64,000 nucleotides of DNA, taken from NCBI GenBank assembly GCA_964036315.1, contig OZ038480.1:17178454-17242453 (forward strand), written 5' to 3'. The first letter of the stretch is position 1. Every line of letters begins with the position of its first letter. The position numbers and the translations under genes are program-made. The notes beneath the pieces were generated by a model. That model was not told the DNA's origin. It saw only the letters and a list, made by a program, of their open reading frames with translations, and ran no database searches. This document shows positions 1-10,848 of this stretch, piece by piece. This DNA comes from Acanthosepion esculentum (Eukaryota; Mollusca; Cephalopoda; Sepiida; Sepiidae).

Positions 1-82
1 AGTTTATCGTCATACCCAGGATGCAGATGTAGTTTATCGTCTTTCCCAGGACGCAGATGTAGTTTATCGTGTTACCCAGGAT
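1..82 (-). repeat. 30-bp minisatellite, edge of a composite retroposon (copy 0)
   Basis: Almost three 30-bp units built on AGTTTATCGT and CCCAGG. They are the reverse complement of the large array at 56706-58232 and of the single or double units at 37520-37575 and 45205-45235. The array starts at the window edge, so the rest of this copy lies to the left. Bases 83-417 after it are AT-rich with nothing I recognise. Confidence 0.85.
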
Positions 83-417
83 GGCAACCTTTTTGGATAC
101 GGATCTCTGTTACAAGGCGACTAACATGAAGTTATTGTGTTCGTTACTTTTAGAAAAGTAGACGTTTTATTTATCATGATTAAACATTGATATTAACTGA
201 ATTTACTTTCATCTGACCCGCGCAAAAATTAAATATGGGAGTTCCCAGTCAATTAAATGTATAAAAAAAAATTCATTGCAGAAAATTTAAATATATTCTA
301 AACTTCAGCTTTGCTCGCAAAACGTGATTTAGGGAATTAACCTAAAACAAAGCTTGCGAGATTAGCGTACTAACCATCATTCAACGAGAAGCCCGAATAC
401 CATATCTTTTCGTTCCC

Positions 418-1146
418 GGAAAATTCGGTAATTTTGACAAGGTAAGAAAATTCGGTAACTATAAAATAAAAGTCGATTGAAAATTGATTTTAGGGCCGTT
501 CTAGATTGGGGATTTGTGGGGCTAAGGCCCCTCTCCTATATTTTTGAAATAAAAATGAGGCTATATTTTGCTTTAAAAGATATCTAAAACTTAATTTATT
601 TACTACGTTTTTTATTAAAATAATAATTTGAAAAGATACAAGAACTTAACTTTAACTTAGGTAAATCGATTTTATTTGTTTGAAAACAATAGAGCACAGT
701 TATTAAATAAAGACATATTTAAAAAAGAATTTATTTAAAAATATTGGACGTGGGGCTTAGCCCTCTAAACCTCCCCATCCATAAAGTACGGCCCTGATAT
801 TGTTGCGGTGGGGTTTTACTGGACTATGATTATTTTAGTTAATACTTATTTAAACGTATGAGGGGTAGCACCCTCCAGAAAGTACGACACCGGGCATTTT
901 TGTAGTGAGATTTTATGGAGCACTCCATAGTTAAGAATACTTTAAAAAATAATGTGGAAGGCGGCCTAGCCCCACTAAGCCCTCCTTTTTCCTGGTATTT
1001 TTGTCGTGGGATTTTATCAGAACCTCAAGATTTTCAGTTATTAATTAGTATAGGAAGTACTTAGCGGCCTTAAAATCAATTTTTCAATCGACTTTTCTTT
1101 CATAGTTACCAAATTTTCCTACCATGTCAAAATTACCGAATTTTCC
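418..1146. mobile_element. Element with about 83-bp terminal inverted repeats and three internal subrepeats
   Basis: The left arm (418-498) and right arm (1064-1146) are near-perfect reverse complements. Both contain AATTCGGTAATTTTGACA and AAAAGTCGATTGAAAA. Between them, blocks of roughly 110-120 bp starting near 745, 855 and 955 repeat a GGGGCTTAGCCC-like run, then AGTACGGCC and TTTTGT-GTGGGATTTTA. There is no coding capacity. It resembles a non-autonomous DNA transposon or fold-back element. I cannot assign a superfamily and no target-site duplication is evident. Confidence 0.7.
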
Positions 1147-1300
1147 GTTACCGAATTTTTCGTTGCCGACTTTTCCTAAATTCACATTTTTCTTAGTTTA
1201 CTTAGGTATCATATCACATCAGAGATATTAGGATCGAGATATTAGGATGGTTAATTTACCGACATATCAAATATTCAGTATTTGCCTATATTTCTGAGAT

Positions 1301-1390
1301 GAGGTATTATGTTTTACATTATTCGGGCTATTGTCCTCATCTTTGTCGGATCATCATATTTATTACAACGTTTCAGTCATTGTAACCAAC
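1301..1390 (-). mobile_element. SINE-A fragment (3' part)
   Basis: Carries the SINE-A 3' signature on the minus strand: CATTATTCGG, CCTCATCTTTGTCG, then ACAACGTTTC. It matches the full copy at 9461-9745. Headless. Confidence 0.6.
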
Positions 1391-1720
1391 TCTATCTTGG
1401 TTTTGGCATATAACATTTTTGGTACATTTAAGTCATAGGTATTTGCACAGTTCATAGGAGATCGCCCTCACCCAAGCAGTCATACCTATTTTTGTTTTCT
1501 TTCACGACTAACTTGTTGAATCCGCTTTTATAACCGAGTCAGAGTCTCTGTCTGTCTGTCTCTCTCTCGTCTGCATTTTCTGTTTCTTTTTCACATAGTT
1601 CTGGAGGAAGACAATGATTTGAGTGAAACAGTTGACTGGCTAGAATAAGCTTAATTGACTAAGCCAGTGGTCCAATATAATCACACTATTTACACTTAAA
1701 GAATGAAAAAACAAGATCTA

Positions 1721-2015
1721 GCATTATTTACATTATTCGGACTGTTATGCTTATCTTTATTGACATATTCACAACGTTTCGACCGGTGTACGCCATTGCC
1801 TTCGACAGCTGATTGGAATTTTGAACCGAGCCCTTTATTTCGTCCATCGGGGTAGATTGGTCTAGTTCCACATGCCATGCCTCTTCCTGATGTCCCAGTT
1901 ATTTCCCTTTAACTCAACTCTCCAAGTTTTGGTTCACCACTGTTGTGGCCTGGTATTGAACTCACAACTCTTGGTCCAGTGTATAAAGACATTGGTTAGA
2001 TCCAGTGACTAGACC
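1721..2015 (-). mobile_element. SINE-A, near full length, left half of a fold-back
   Basis: Minus-strand tRNA-derived SINE. The head (about 2010 down to 1925) has a box-B-like GAGTTCAATACCAGG and an upstream box-A-like stretch. The body (1913 down to 1721) contains GGCATGTGGAACTAG, AAATAAAGGGCTCGG and GAAACGTTGTGAATATG. The body pairs with 2023-2215, giving two 193-bp arms around a 109-bp loop that holds the tRNA-like head. SINEs of this kind are transcribed by Pol III and mobilised by LINE proteins. No TSD was identified. Confidence 0.7.
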
Positions 2016-2022
2016 AAAAGAG

Positions 2023-2633
2023 GTTAAAGGGAAATAACTGAGCCATCCGGAAGAGGCATGGCACGTGGAACTAGGACAATATACCCTGGTGGTTGAAATA
2101 AAGTGTTCGGTTCAAAATTCCAATAACCTGAAGAAGGCCGGAGCGTACAACGGCCGAAACGTTGTGAATATGGCAATAAAGATGAGGATAACAGTAAGGA
2201 TAATGTAAATAATGCAAGTAATCATAATACCTCATCTCAGTGATCCAATGAAATGAAGAAGGCCGGAGCGTACAACGGCCGTAATGTTGTGAATATAGCA
2301 ATGAAGATGAGGATAACAGTCAGAATAATGTAAATAATGCAAGTAATCATAATACCTCATCTTAGAGATATTGACCGATATTCAAGGCCGGAGCGTACAA
2401 CGGCCAAAACGTTGTGAATATGTTAATGAAGGTGAGGATAACAGTCTGAATAATATAAATAATGTAAAAAATCATAATACCTCATTTCGATAATCCAATC
2501 AACTGAAGAAGGCCGGAGCGTACAACGACCGAAACGTTGTGAATATGGCAAGGAAGATGAGGATAAAAGTTAGAATAATGTAAATAATGCAAGTAATCAT
2601 AATACCTCATCTCAGAGATATCGACAGATACTG
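2023..2633 (+). repeat. SINE-A body in inverse orientation, extended into a 125-bp tandem array
   Basis: 2023-2215 is the inverted partner of 1721-1913. From 2134 the segment AAGGCCGGAGCGTACAACGG recurs at 2134, 2259, 2384 and 2509, an exact 125-bp period with about four units. Each unit has a short palindrome, GGCCG then CGGCC, directly before GAAACGTTGTG. The small open frames here are by-products of the repeat. Confidence 0.85.
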
Positions 2634-2798
2634 AAGATCTAGGTCTTTGAGCTTCAGACGTTTCTTTCATGCCAGGCCAGGTGATTAGATCTAGTTATCG
2701 TAAAGAAGAGAAAGGCTATTCGTTAGAGAAATGGCTTCACTGGTCCTGAATGTGAGAAATGAGGAAGTCTAAAGGAAAAATGGAACCAACAAAGCGGC

Positions 2799-2990
2799 TT
2801 ATTTACACTATTTATATTCAGACTATTGTGTTCATCTTTGTTGCTATCACAAGTTTCGGCAGTTGTGCTCTCCGGCCTTCCTTAGGTGCATATCGAATTA
2901 GGTAGGCTACAGGGCATTCTAAACTGAACCCTTTATTTAATCGACAGAGATAGACTGTTCTCGTTTCACTGCTCATGTCTAGGGACACCG
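2799..2990 (-). mobile_element. SINE-A copy, diverged, 3' part
   Basis: Minus-strand copy with CTCCGGCCTTCC, CTGAACCCTTTATTTAAT and GATAGACTGTTCTCGTTTCA in the same order as at 9461-9745. The tRNA-like head is missing. It abuts the 3' end of the LINE at 2999. Confidence 0.65.
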
Positions 2991-2998
2991 TCTTTTTT

Positions 2999-4059
2999 TT
3001 AAGCATTCCACCTCAAGCAAGGCGGAAAGCCACTAGCACGCAAGGGGTTACAGAGAGTTGGAGCGAGAGCAAATAGGAGTGATAGAGGAAAGGATGAAGA
3101 GAAAGATAGGGGATAGATCAAGTCATCTGGAGACGTCGATGACATTACATTTGAATAGTTGGAGATTATAGCAATCAGGGTAACAGGAAAAGGGGAGGGA
3201 GTTCCACAGGCGAGAGGTGCAAGACATGAAGCTATTGGAGTAGAAGAGACGGCTACATTTAACAGTTTCGACAGTGAAAGAGTGTGCGCGAGATGCCAGC
3301 CTAGTAGAACGCTTAAATTCATGAAGTCTGGGAACCAGCGAAAACAGCTCATCGGAGCAGTTACCATGAAAGTATTTGTAAAAAAGACAGAGGGAGGCAA
3401 CGGCACGTCTGTGAGAGAGCGGTTGCAGACGAGATGCCAGATCAGAGCCAATTACATTGCATATCCGTCTTTGGATTTTATCAAGGACCTTGAGACAGAC
3501 AGAAGGAGCCCCAGACCATATATGGCAGCAATACTCCATGCAAGGGCGAATGGTTGATTTGTAGATTTGAAGGATTGACTCCGACAAGAAAAAATTCCTG
3601 GCGCAGCACAGGGAGCCGATTTTCCTTGCGGTGGACGAAGCTATTGACTCAATGTATTCGTTCCATCTCAGGTCAGCATACAATGTGAGACCGAACAGTC
3701 GCAAAGAGGTGCTCTCGTGGAGTTGAGTGTGAGACATTCTAATGGGGGTCAGGGATCGTTCTGTCTGGTGAGCAGTTTTGCTTTTGAGGGATTAAAGTTA
3801 ACCAGCTTATTCCTGCCGCAGTCCACATCCGATTGGAGGTCCTTTTCAAGACAAACGGCCAGGTTAGATTTGTCGGGGACAATAGATTTGTCTTTGAGGC
3901 AGGAGTAAATAGTAGTGTCGTCCGCATAGATGCCTACCTGGGAACCGATGACATCAGGAAGATCGTTAATGAAGATAAGGAACAGAGTAGGGCCTTGGAG
4001 GACACCTGCCTTCGTGGGATAGGAGCTGGAAAGAGAATCCGTTGAGAACGACCTTCAAT
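2999..4059 (-). pseudogene. Jockey-like LINE remnant: RT C-terminal half plus 3' UTR
   Basis: Non-LTR retrotransposon polymerase, read on the minus strand from about 4059. The palm motif region YADDTT-like (frame of 3927-3739) is followed by LVNF-NPSK, a frameshift near 3738, then a 204-residue frame (3737-3123). That frame has SILQIYKSTIRPCMEYCCHI near its middle, HRRAVASLCLFYKYFHG and a TSRLWNSLP block near the end. These are hallmarks of the C-terminal RT tail of this LINE clade. The 3' UTR (3122-2999) ends in a block with GGCGGAAAGCCACTAGC, shared with the copies at 22.2, 24.3, 39.8 and 42.3 kb. It is 5'-truncated and frameshifted, so dead. Confidence 0.9.
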
Positions 4060-4127
4060 ATTAGTAGATTAAATAAATGGTTCAGTTCATAATTCCCTGT
4101 AGCTTAACTAGATCGATATACCCCCAT

Positions 4128-4180
4128 GGGGGGGTATATAAACAACAAAGATGAGGACAAGAGTCCGAGTATACAAATAG
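4128..4180 (+). mobile_element. SINE-A 3' end fragment
   Basis: AACAACAAAGATGAGGACA then AGTCCGAGTATACAAAT matches the terminal part of SINE-A in plus orientation. Very short. Confidence 0.4.
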
Positions 4181-4424
4181 GGAAAATAATAACTACACAT
4201 ACCAGAAATTCAGAAAAAAAAACAACAAAAAACCCCAAAGAACCTTAAAACTTTAAAATAAATTCCTGAGATGCATAATGAGGAAAGAGGGCATAGAGAA
4301 TTTAACACTCAAAAGATATAATCAGGGAAAGAGAAGCATGTTAAATAACGAGGACATACTGAACAAGGAGGATGGAAAAGGGACAACAGTTCAAATAACT
4401 TTTGACCCATTACTTTTATTCTAA

Positions 4425-4610
4425 ATAAATGCAGGAAGTTGTGAAGAACCTTGATCCCTTGAAGAGACTCGGCACGTAAAAACAGAAGATATGTGTAGCG
4501 GGCAGAACAAAGACAAAAAGTGGTGGTAAAGGGACAAAAGTTACTTAAAGAAGATGCAGGAAGTTGTGGAGACCCATGATCGCTCACATCTTGCAACGAC
4601 TTGACATATA
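4425..4610 (+). pseudogene. RTE-like LINE extreme C-terminus, duplicated in tandem
   Basis: Two consecutive segments (about 4430-4490 and 4555-4610) each contain GCAGGAAGTTGTG, then GAYCC-TGATC and a CGACNTG or CGGCACGT end. In frame this corresponds to the RKLW-x(n)-H-GT tail that closes the LINE ORF seen more fully at 14795-15800. Related tails lie at 8330, 32915, 34140 and 44190. I see nothing recognisable from 4611 to about 5250. Confidence 0.5.
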
Positions 4611-5259
4611 AAAGAACAACAGAATAAAATTGAAAAGTGAAAAGCTTGATAAATAGAAGTGAATTAATTTTTCTACATAAATTTGACAGTCATGCTTAGA
4701 GTGATAAGAACACTTGGAAAGGTCCCAAGGAACTCGGCCGCAGAATTTCAAATAAACATCCGAGTTAAAAATTAAAACCTTCCTGATGTTCGCACTGTGT
4801 AGAGAACGACTAGAAATATTGAGGTGAGCTCTGGTGTGTTGAGGAAACTTGCTGTCACTTGATCTCGAGTTGTAATGACCAGACATCACGATCACGAATC
4901 TCGTAACCTATTATGGGCGTAGGGGCACCACATCTATTGCAGCCATACCAGCAGTTATGCGTCTTCGGTAAGATTGGGCAGCCTGGCGGAGTCTAACCCT
5001 TTCCAGGCTTCTTTAAATTCAAAGTTTTCCTTCTCTTAGTCAGATTGTCAACTAAAGCGAAAGAGATAGATTTATACATTTCCCAAGTGTAATAGTCCGT
5101 AAGGGTCTCTCCTTCCGGATTCGTCTGGAGGGATTGGCAGAGGAGTAGAAGTGCGTGTTTCCCGTCTGGATGGATGCTGTAGATGTAGTATCTGTTCCGT
5201 GCTGGAGGATATCTCTTCTCCCTTGCTTTCTCCCCACCGTTGTGTGACATCAGTTATAG

Positions 5260-5465
5260 AGCGGTGGTATTACTAGCTTAGACAAGCTCTGACCAGCTAA
5301 GACCAGCGGCCCGAGTGGAAATACTCGTGTCCCCGCGTTAAAAAACGACCTTGTGTCACAACCTGACTCTGTTGGGAATCAAGTAAATCTCGTAAGATGA
5401 ATGCAATTAACTTGACTGGCATTCGAACTCGGCTCTATGATTCCTAAATCCGCTATCCATTATCC
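5260..5465 (-). mobile_element. SINE-B (tRNA-like part of the 5S/tRNA hybrid family)
   Basis: On the minus strand, GGTGGGATAATGGATAGCGG (box A) is followed by a box B, GAGTTCGAATGCC. The same module occurs at 23560, 29735, 33641, 33820, 36005 and 37955. In the last three it is preceded by a 5S rRNA-like head. The upstream part here (5260-5380) is unrelated or too diverged. Confidence 0.65.
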
Positions 5466-6215
5466 CACCGTGCCTTCACTTAGTACCTCTACCTAGTGTC
5501 TCCACTTTGTGCCTCCACTTAGTGCCTCCACTTAGTGCCTCCACTTAGTGCCTTCACCTAGAGCCATCACCTAGTGCCTCCACCTAGTGTCTCTACTTAG
5601 TGCCTTCACCTAGTGCCATCACCTAGTGCCTCCACCTAGTGTCTCTACTTAGTGCCTTCACCTAGTGCCATCACCTAGTGCCTCCACCTAGTGCCTCCAC
5701 TTAGTGTCTTCACCTAGTGCCATCACCTAGTGCCTCCACCTAGTGCCTCCACTTAGTGCCTTCACCTAGAGCCATCACCTAGTGCCTCCAAAAAGTACCT
5801 CCACCTAGTGCCTCCACTTAGTGCCTCCACCTAGTGTCTCCACTTAGTGACTTCACCTAGTACCTCCACCTAGTGTCTCCACTTAGTGCCTTCCTCTAGT
5901 GCCTCCACCTAGTGTCTTCACCTAGTGCCTCCACTTAGTGTCTTCATCCAGTGCCTTGACCTAGTGTATCCATTTAGTGACTTCACCTAATGCCTCCACT
6001 TAGTGCCTTTATCTAGTGCCTGTACCTAGTGCCTTCACCTACTACCTCCACCTAGTGCCTCCACTTACTGCCTTCACCTAGTTCCTCCACCTAGTGACTC
6101 CACTTAGTGCCTTCACCTAGTGCCTCCTCCTACTGGCTCCACTTAGTGCCTTCATCTAGTGCTTCCACCTAGTGCCTCCACTTAGTGCCTCCACTTAGTG
6201 CCTCCACCTAGTGCA
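5466..6215. repeat. 13-bp minisatellite, about 57 units
   Basis: Consensus CTTAGTGCCTCCA on the plus strand, with frequent CTTAGTGCCTTCA and CCTAGTGCCATCA variants. The period is 13 bp. No frame stays open along the array. It is followed to about 6660 by TG-rich sequence without recognisable features. Confidence 0.95.
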
Positions 6216-6764
6216 AATATGCAAATGAAGTTTAGTAGGAGTAATAATAATGATTATAATAACGTGTGTATGTTTGTGTGTAGCTTTATGTGTGTGATGG
6301 TGTGTGTATTTGTCTGCTTATTTTTGTGTGATATTAAGTGTATATGCGCATTTGTGTGCGTGTGTGTTTACCTACTTTTTTGTAACACTGTTTCAGAAAC
6401 ACAGCCCGATATAATCTTTCCCTGCAATTTCTTGTCGTGCTTTCTTTCTCTTTACGCTTATCTCGCTCTCACCCTTTCAGTTCGACTAAATTCAAAACTT
6501 ACAGTAACAGAAGCTCAGGTGCGGAAAGTCGATTCGCATTCAGTGGTTTCTCGATATGTCAGTGTGTCAATGTCGTCCGAGTGCATCAAACTCACGCGCA
6601 TGCGCGGACACACGCTACACACAGATACATGTGCACACAAACAGATATAAATTCGTTCCTTGTTTACGTTTCACATACAAAAATATCGAGATTTGCATTT
6701 TTTAAATACAGTAATTGAACTTTGATTGACTGTAAAAGACTTCAATAGCAGAACAGTCTGAAAG

Positions 6765-6835
6765 CACACCGGGCCTAATGGTAGTTTCCCCTACGAGGAG
6801 GCTGCAAATTCGAACTTTTCTGAAAGGTATATTTT
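6765..6835 (+). mobile_element. tRNA-like sequence, probable SINE head
   Basis: GGGCCTAATGGTAGT resembles a Pol III box A. About 30 bp downstream AAATTCGAACT resembles box B. Not foldable into a complete cloverleaf by eye, so I call it SINE-derived and not a tRNA gene. Confidence 0.4.
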
Positions 6836-6946
6836 CTTTATTAATACTCACAAATGCATACGGCGGTAGACATAAATTTATATAGTTTCAAAATCAGGTA
6901 CGTCCACTCCAAAACATGTGACCAATAAATATAATGTTTAAAGCAA

Positions 6947-6948
<2 letters not shown>

Positions 6949-7022
<74 letters not shown>
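6949..7022. repeat. (TA)n microsatellite
   Basis: Uninterrupted AT dinucleotide run of about 74 bp. Confidence 0.98.
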
Positions 7023-7025
<3 letters not shown>

Positions 7026-7162
7026 TTGGTGCTATCTTCTTACGAGTGGGGGAAGCGATTGCTGCAGGGTCCATCTACGAAACTCTAGAGTCGAGATACT
7101 GAAAATAACATCAATCAGCTTTGTGACAATTTTTTTTATCTGCATTTTTATCTGCATTGATA

Positions 7163-7173
7163 CTATATATATA

Positions 7174-7209
<36 letters not shown>
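7163..7209. repeat. (TA)n microsatellite, one interruption
   Basis: AT run with a single TTT interruption. Confidence 0.95.
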
Positions 7210-7212
<3 letters not shown>

Positions 7213-7454
7213 CTCCCATGACTATTCCAGACTGTTTTGTCAGTGTATTGCTTAATATATTGTAATGTAATTGTCATCTTTGATAATGGCTTACGTAAGC
7301 CGAAAGCTTAGATCGGATTAAAAAATACGTATCAATATTGTGATTTTCTTTCTTCGTTTAATGATAATGTTATTAAGCTTATCAGACGATATGAAAAGAA
7401 TTTACATAAAATAAATAGACAACACTTGTCTATATTATTTAATGAAACATCCAT

Positions 7455-7456
<2 letters not shown>

Positions 7457-7526
<70 letters not shown>
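7457..7526. repeat. (TA)n microsatellite
   Basis: Pure AT run of about 70 bp. 7527-8329 is mixed sequence in which I recognise only a weak tRNA-like box B on the minus strand near 7660. Confidence 0.98.
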
Positions 7527-7528
<2 letters not shown>

Positions 7529-8329
7529 CATTTCAGATCTTATTTTAGTGGAAAATCATATTTGAGTAGTCACTCCGTTTATTTTAAACTACATATATTG
7601 TCGTCTATCGGACTTTATAATCGTGAACTCTTATTAAAGCAAAAACGCGCCCTCCGTCAGGATTCCAATCTACGTCCTTCTTTTACAGGAGAAACCGTCG
7701 TTAGAGCCGACGTATTTTAGACCTTCTCGATACCGCTTATATTTTTGCTTTGATAAACATTTCTATTCCCTGCCTCTGTTTAACAGTTTTATCGACTGCA
7801 GGGAAAGGTGGGTATATGCTTTTTCTATGAACATTAGTGGCAAGTAAATACAAGCAGACCTAGCCGGAATTCTAGATACATTAACTGATTCTGTTTTGTG
7901 TGATGATTACCCCACACTTCCAATAATCAGTTTCATTTTTTCCCCAGGTAACTGACAACCCTAAGTTAATCTTCCCTAAGTTAATCTTCGACTTTTTCTA
8001 AGCTTTTGTATATTGTGGTTTTAGGAAGTTCATTTCTTCTTTGCTTCATTATGGAACTTACACGCTTCCATACATTTTAATTCAGATTTTATACGCCTTC
8101 ACTTCACCAGCGATGGTTTTGAATTAGAGAATCGAATACGGGACAAGCATGTCCCTCGACCTCCGTCGACTGAGGGTGAAGATCTTGACGACTGGTGGAG
8201 TCTCTTTTCTTTTGCCTGAAAAAGATAACATATCTCTTTGCTTCCATAATATCTCCTGCTTCTGTTCGCATTTAGGGTAATTGAATCCACAAGAGATGAG
8301 GTATGACTCCTTTTCAGTTGGCCAGTAAA

Positions 8330-8410
8330 TCTTCTTCTTCCATGTGCCATGTCTCTTCAGGACGTGGGTGATTGTGGCTTTCCATGTCTTCCGATCTTTC
8401 GTAGCTTTCA
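8330..8410 (-). pseudogene. RTE-like LINE C-terminal tail
   Basis: Minus-strand translation gives DRKTWKATITHVLKRHGT. This is the end block of the LINE family found at 14795-15800, where the corresponding block is more decayed. The N-terminal remainder is not contiguous. Confidence 0.6.
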
Positions 8411-8582
8411 GCTACGTGCGTCGTTTTACTATCCTTATACTACGCTTACGTAGGTGACTCGCTGCTTCTCACTTAACTTCAGTATATCCTGTGAGTGTCA
8501 AATGTTCAACGCCTTCTTTCCTCTTTATCTACTAGTAATGGCAATTGTCGCTCTGGTTCTATATACACTTGACCTTGGGCAC

Positions 8583-8715
8583 CTCGAGGCGGTGTAATGG
8601 TTAGCAAGCTTGGCTCGCTAAAACAATTACGATTGAGTAGTGAGTTCGATCCTCACTGGGTGTCCCTTAATTTTGGCCTTGTGCCAAATCTTAACTACGC
8701 TTGGAAAATCAATAT
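8583..8715 (+). mobile_element. SINE-C, tRNA-derived
   Basis: Box A-like GGCGGTGTAATGGTTAGCA and box B GAGTTCGATCCTC lie about 45 bp apart. They are followed by the tail block TTTGGCCTTGTGCCAAATC and ACGCTTGGAAAATCA. A minus-strand copy with the same order is at 30040-30175, so this is a dispersed SINE family and not a functional tRNA. Confidence 0.8.
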
Positions 8716-8830
8716 ACACTTGTCCTTTTTGTTTCCATTTTCATTAAAACTTTTTCGTTGCTTATTTGCTTCGTCTATCGTAAACTCACCATTTTTCTGC
8801 AGAAGCACATCTCACGATTCCCCTTCGTCT
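8716..8830 (-). pseudogene. Possible RTE-like LINE fragment
   Basis: The minus strand reads NEKVLMKMETKRTS, resembling the EVLEKMEAKRR block of the copy at 14795-15800. Decayed and short; it may be fused to SINE-C as its 3' body. Confidence 0.4.
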
Positions 8831-9149
8831 ATGATGAAATTGTCGTGAATTCACTGGCATATGTATGTATAGCTGGCCAATAGCATTCGTGGATACCTGT
8901 CTACTAGGGCGGCTAGCCATTCCCTATTGCAGACGCTTGCTCAGCGCATTGGTGTTTATTCAACACCCACAGAGCCCACCCGTGGATTATACTGCAATGT
9001 TTAACAGACCTTAGTTACAGTTTCTAGGAAAGAGCGTGTTATCTAGCGTGATCAATAATTTGAACAAGGCCAGTACGATCAAGCCCTCGGCCACGATGAC
9101 TTGTGACTTCGTGCTAGCACAGCTATCGACGGCACTCAAGGATGCCGTC

Positions 9150-9345
9150 TACCCAATTTGACTCATTTGAGTCAAAACGTGGTATGGTTTTTAGGCATTT
9201 TCCAAAGGTGCCGGACGCTGAGATACACCTATCCAGTCCGATGACATCAGGAAGTCTCCTTCCTGACAAATCAAACGGGTCTCATGGTCAGAAAGCAAAC
9301 GTTCTAACCACTCGGCTTACACTGGCATATAGGAGGATTGATATT
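9150..9345 (-). mobile_element. SINE-D, tRNA-derived
   Basis: Reverse complement of 33468-33640. Shared blocks are CAGGAAGGAGACTTCCTGA, GTGCCTAAAAACCATACCAC and a tRNA-like head (GCCGAGTGGTTAGAACGT) at the right-hand end near 9320. The head is close to a tRNA-Leu/Ser-type box A. Confidence 0.75.
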
Positions 9346-9460
9346 ACATAGCAGTGCCTCACACTGCTTTGTTGGCAAATACATTTTTCTCTTTCTGAAT
9401 ATTTTGTAGCACTTTTGGAAGCCAACATTTGCTATTTCGGATTTAGGTGACACACATTAT

Positions 9461-9745
9461 CTCCTCATCTTTGTCGCCATATTTATTACAACGTTTCGGC
9501 CGTTGTACGCACCGGCCTTCTTCAGGCGGTTGGAATGTCGAACTGAACCCTTTATTTCACTCACTGGGGTAGACTGTTCTAGTTCCACGTGCCATGTTTT
9601 AATGGATGTCAGTTATCAGTTATCTCCTGTTAATTTCCTTCTGAAAGTTCTTCACTGCCTTAACCGGGTATTGAACTCACAGTCTTTGGATCCTGTCACT
9701 GGATCTAACTAATGCCTTTATCCACTGTGCCATGTGTCCATCTTT
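9461..9745 (-). mobile_element. SINE-A, full-length reference copy
   Basis: Read on the minus strand. The tRNA-like head has box A (GGCACAGTGGATAAAGGCA) and box B (GAGTTCAATACCC). It is followed by a spacer, GGCACGTGGAACTAGAACAG, AAATAAAGGGTTCAGTTC, then CTGAAGAAGGCCGG and CGGCCGAAACGTTGTAATAA. This copy ties together the fragments at 1.3, 1.7-2.6, 2.8, 35.0, 35.3, 58.8 and 59.4 kb. The palindrome plus GAAAC block resembles half of a hammerhead core but lacks a pairing stem I. Confidence 0.8.
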
Positions 9746-9839
9746 CCTCATTGGAGCGCCTAGAAATTTCAAACTACTCTTTTTGATGCAAAGTATAACT
9801 AACCTTTTTTCTACACTGTACTGGAAGAAGATATAAAAA

Positions 9840-10165
9840 TGCAAGCCTTGTCACTAATCAAGATAACTGCATCAAGTCTAAATTACCGATGAACATTATA
9901 GTATATCAATATCACTGTCAAGTAGAAAATTGTGTTTCTTGTCACTATATCGGACATACTACCACCTCTTTGAGTAAACAACTCACGTGTCACTTATCAG
10001 ATATAAGTGCCATAAAAATATATATCAACCTACAATTACTACTAAGAAAAAACTCTGGTCGAAAACACTTAAATTCTATGTGAATCACATTACTGGGACC
10101 ATCTCGCTATTAGAGAGTCTCTGTATATTAAACATCGTTCTCCTACTATAAACCTCACCTTTTTT
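9840..10165 (+). pseudogene. Penelope-like element, GIY-YIG endonuclease fragment
   Basis: The frame 9889-10083 gives a GIY-YIG-type start (VYQYHCQVENC, then SCHYIGHTTTSL) followed by a conserved basic/His block (LTCHLSD). After a stop the third frame continues as AIRESLYIKHRSPTINL, matching the end of the Penelope-like endonuclease, where an (E)A-I-x-I-K motif sits. Penelope-like elements encode an RT followed by this endonuclease; only the endonuclease survives here. 10166-10493 is AT-rich with nothing recognised. Confidence 0.75.
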
Positions 10166-10491
10166 TTAACTATGGAAATGGAGTGTCAAAAGTTTTTTTT
10201 TAAAATAGAAAGGTACTCACGAGAATTCCAGTCACGCTCAACACGCGAAGGCTCGGAATAAATGTTTCTATTCAAACACCAAAATAAAATACAACTTAAA
10301 CTGTCAAAACACGAGGAAAAATAACACTACATAAAACAGAACCTTGGAAATGACTAAATAAGTGACCTAAATCGATTGGATAATGACAATTTTTGAAAAT
10401 ATCTGTACTCCCTTACTTCTAAAAAACAGAAAATCTTAAAGGTGCCGGAAAATAAAAAATTAATTAAATCTTCCTTGTCTGCCGTATTTAA

Positions 10492-10493
<2 letters not shown>

Positions 10494-10550
<57 letters not shown>
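10494..10550. repeat. (TA)n microsatellite
   Basis: Pure AT run bordering the fold-back element at 10551-10774. Confidence 0.97.
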
Positions 10551-10554
<4 letters not shown>

Positions 10555-10770
10555 AGTTAAGAAAAATTTGGTAATCCGTATAAGTAGTCCCAAGGAGGAT
10601 GAAATCCTGAGACCTCAATGTAAATTCAGAGCTAATAATTTAAAGAAAAATAGACTACTTTAAGGCTCCATGTAATAATTTATTTCACCATAGGCCCTTT
10701 AAAGGACGCTGGATCATCAGACTTCATTTCCAAAAGATGAAACGAAAAATAAAGTGGTCTGTTTTTCTTT

Positions 10771-10774
<4 letters not shown>
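10551..10774 (-). mobile_element. Family S short fold-back, bracketed by TA arrays; possible hammerhead core
   Basis: 10638-10664 and 10750-10776 are inverted repeats (AAGAAAAATAGACTAC and its near-complement). Between them, the minus strand has CTGATGA (10718-10712) and GAAAT (10684-10680), separated by a stem with CCA/TGG and GTCCT/AGGGC pairs. Stem I is weak and the cleavage triplet would be AUU. The left part (10560-10660) is repeated inverted at 31517-31645. Confidence 0.55.

Positions 10775-10846
<72 letters not shown>
10775..10846. repeat. (TA)n microsatellite
   Basis: AT run of about 72 bp between family S and family R. Confidence 0.97.

Positions 10847-10848
<2 letters not shown>

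Noticed and set aside
9461..9745. SINE-A block CTGAAGA, hairpin, GAAACGTTGTA as a hammerhead
   Set aside because: One extra base before stem II, no pairing stem I, and in most copies a G at the H17 position. Kept only as a possible relic.
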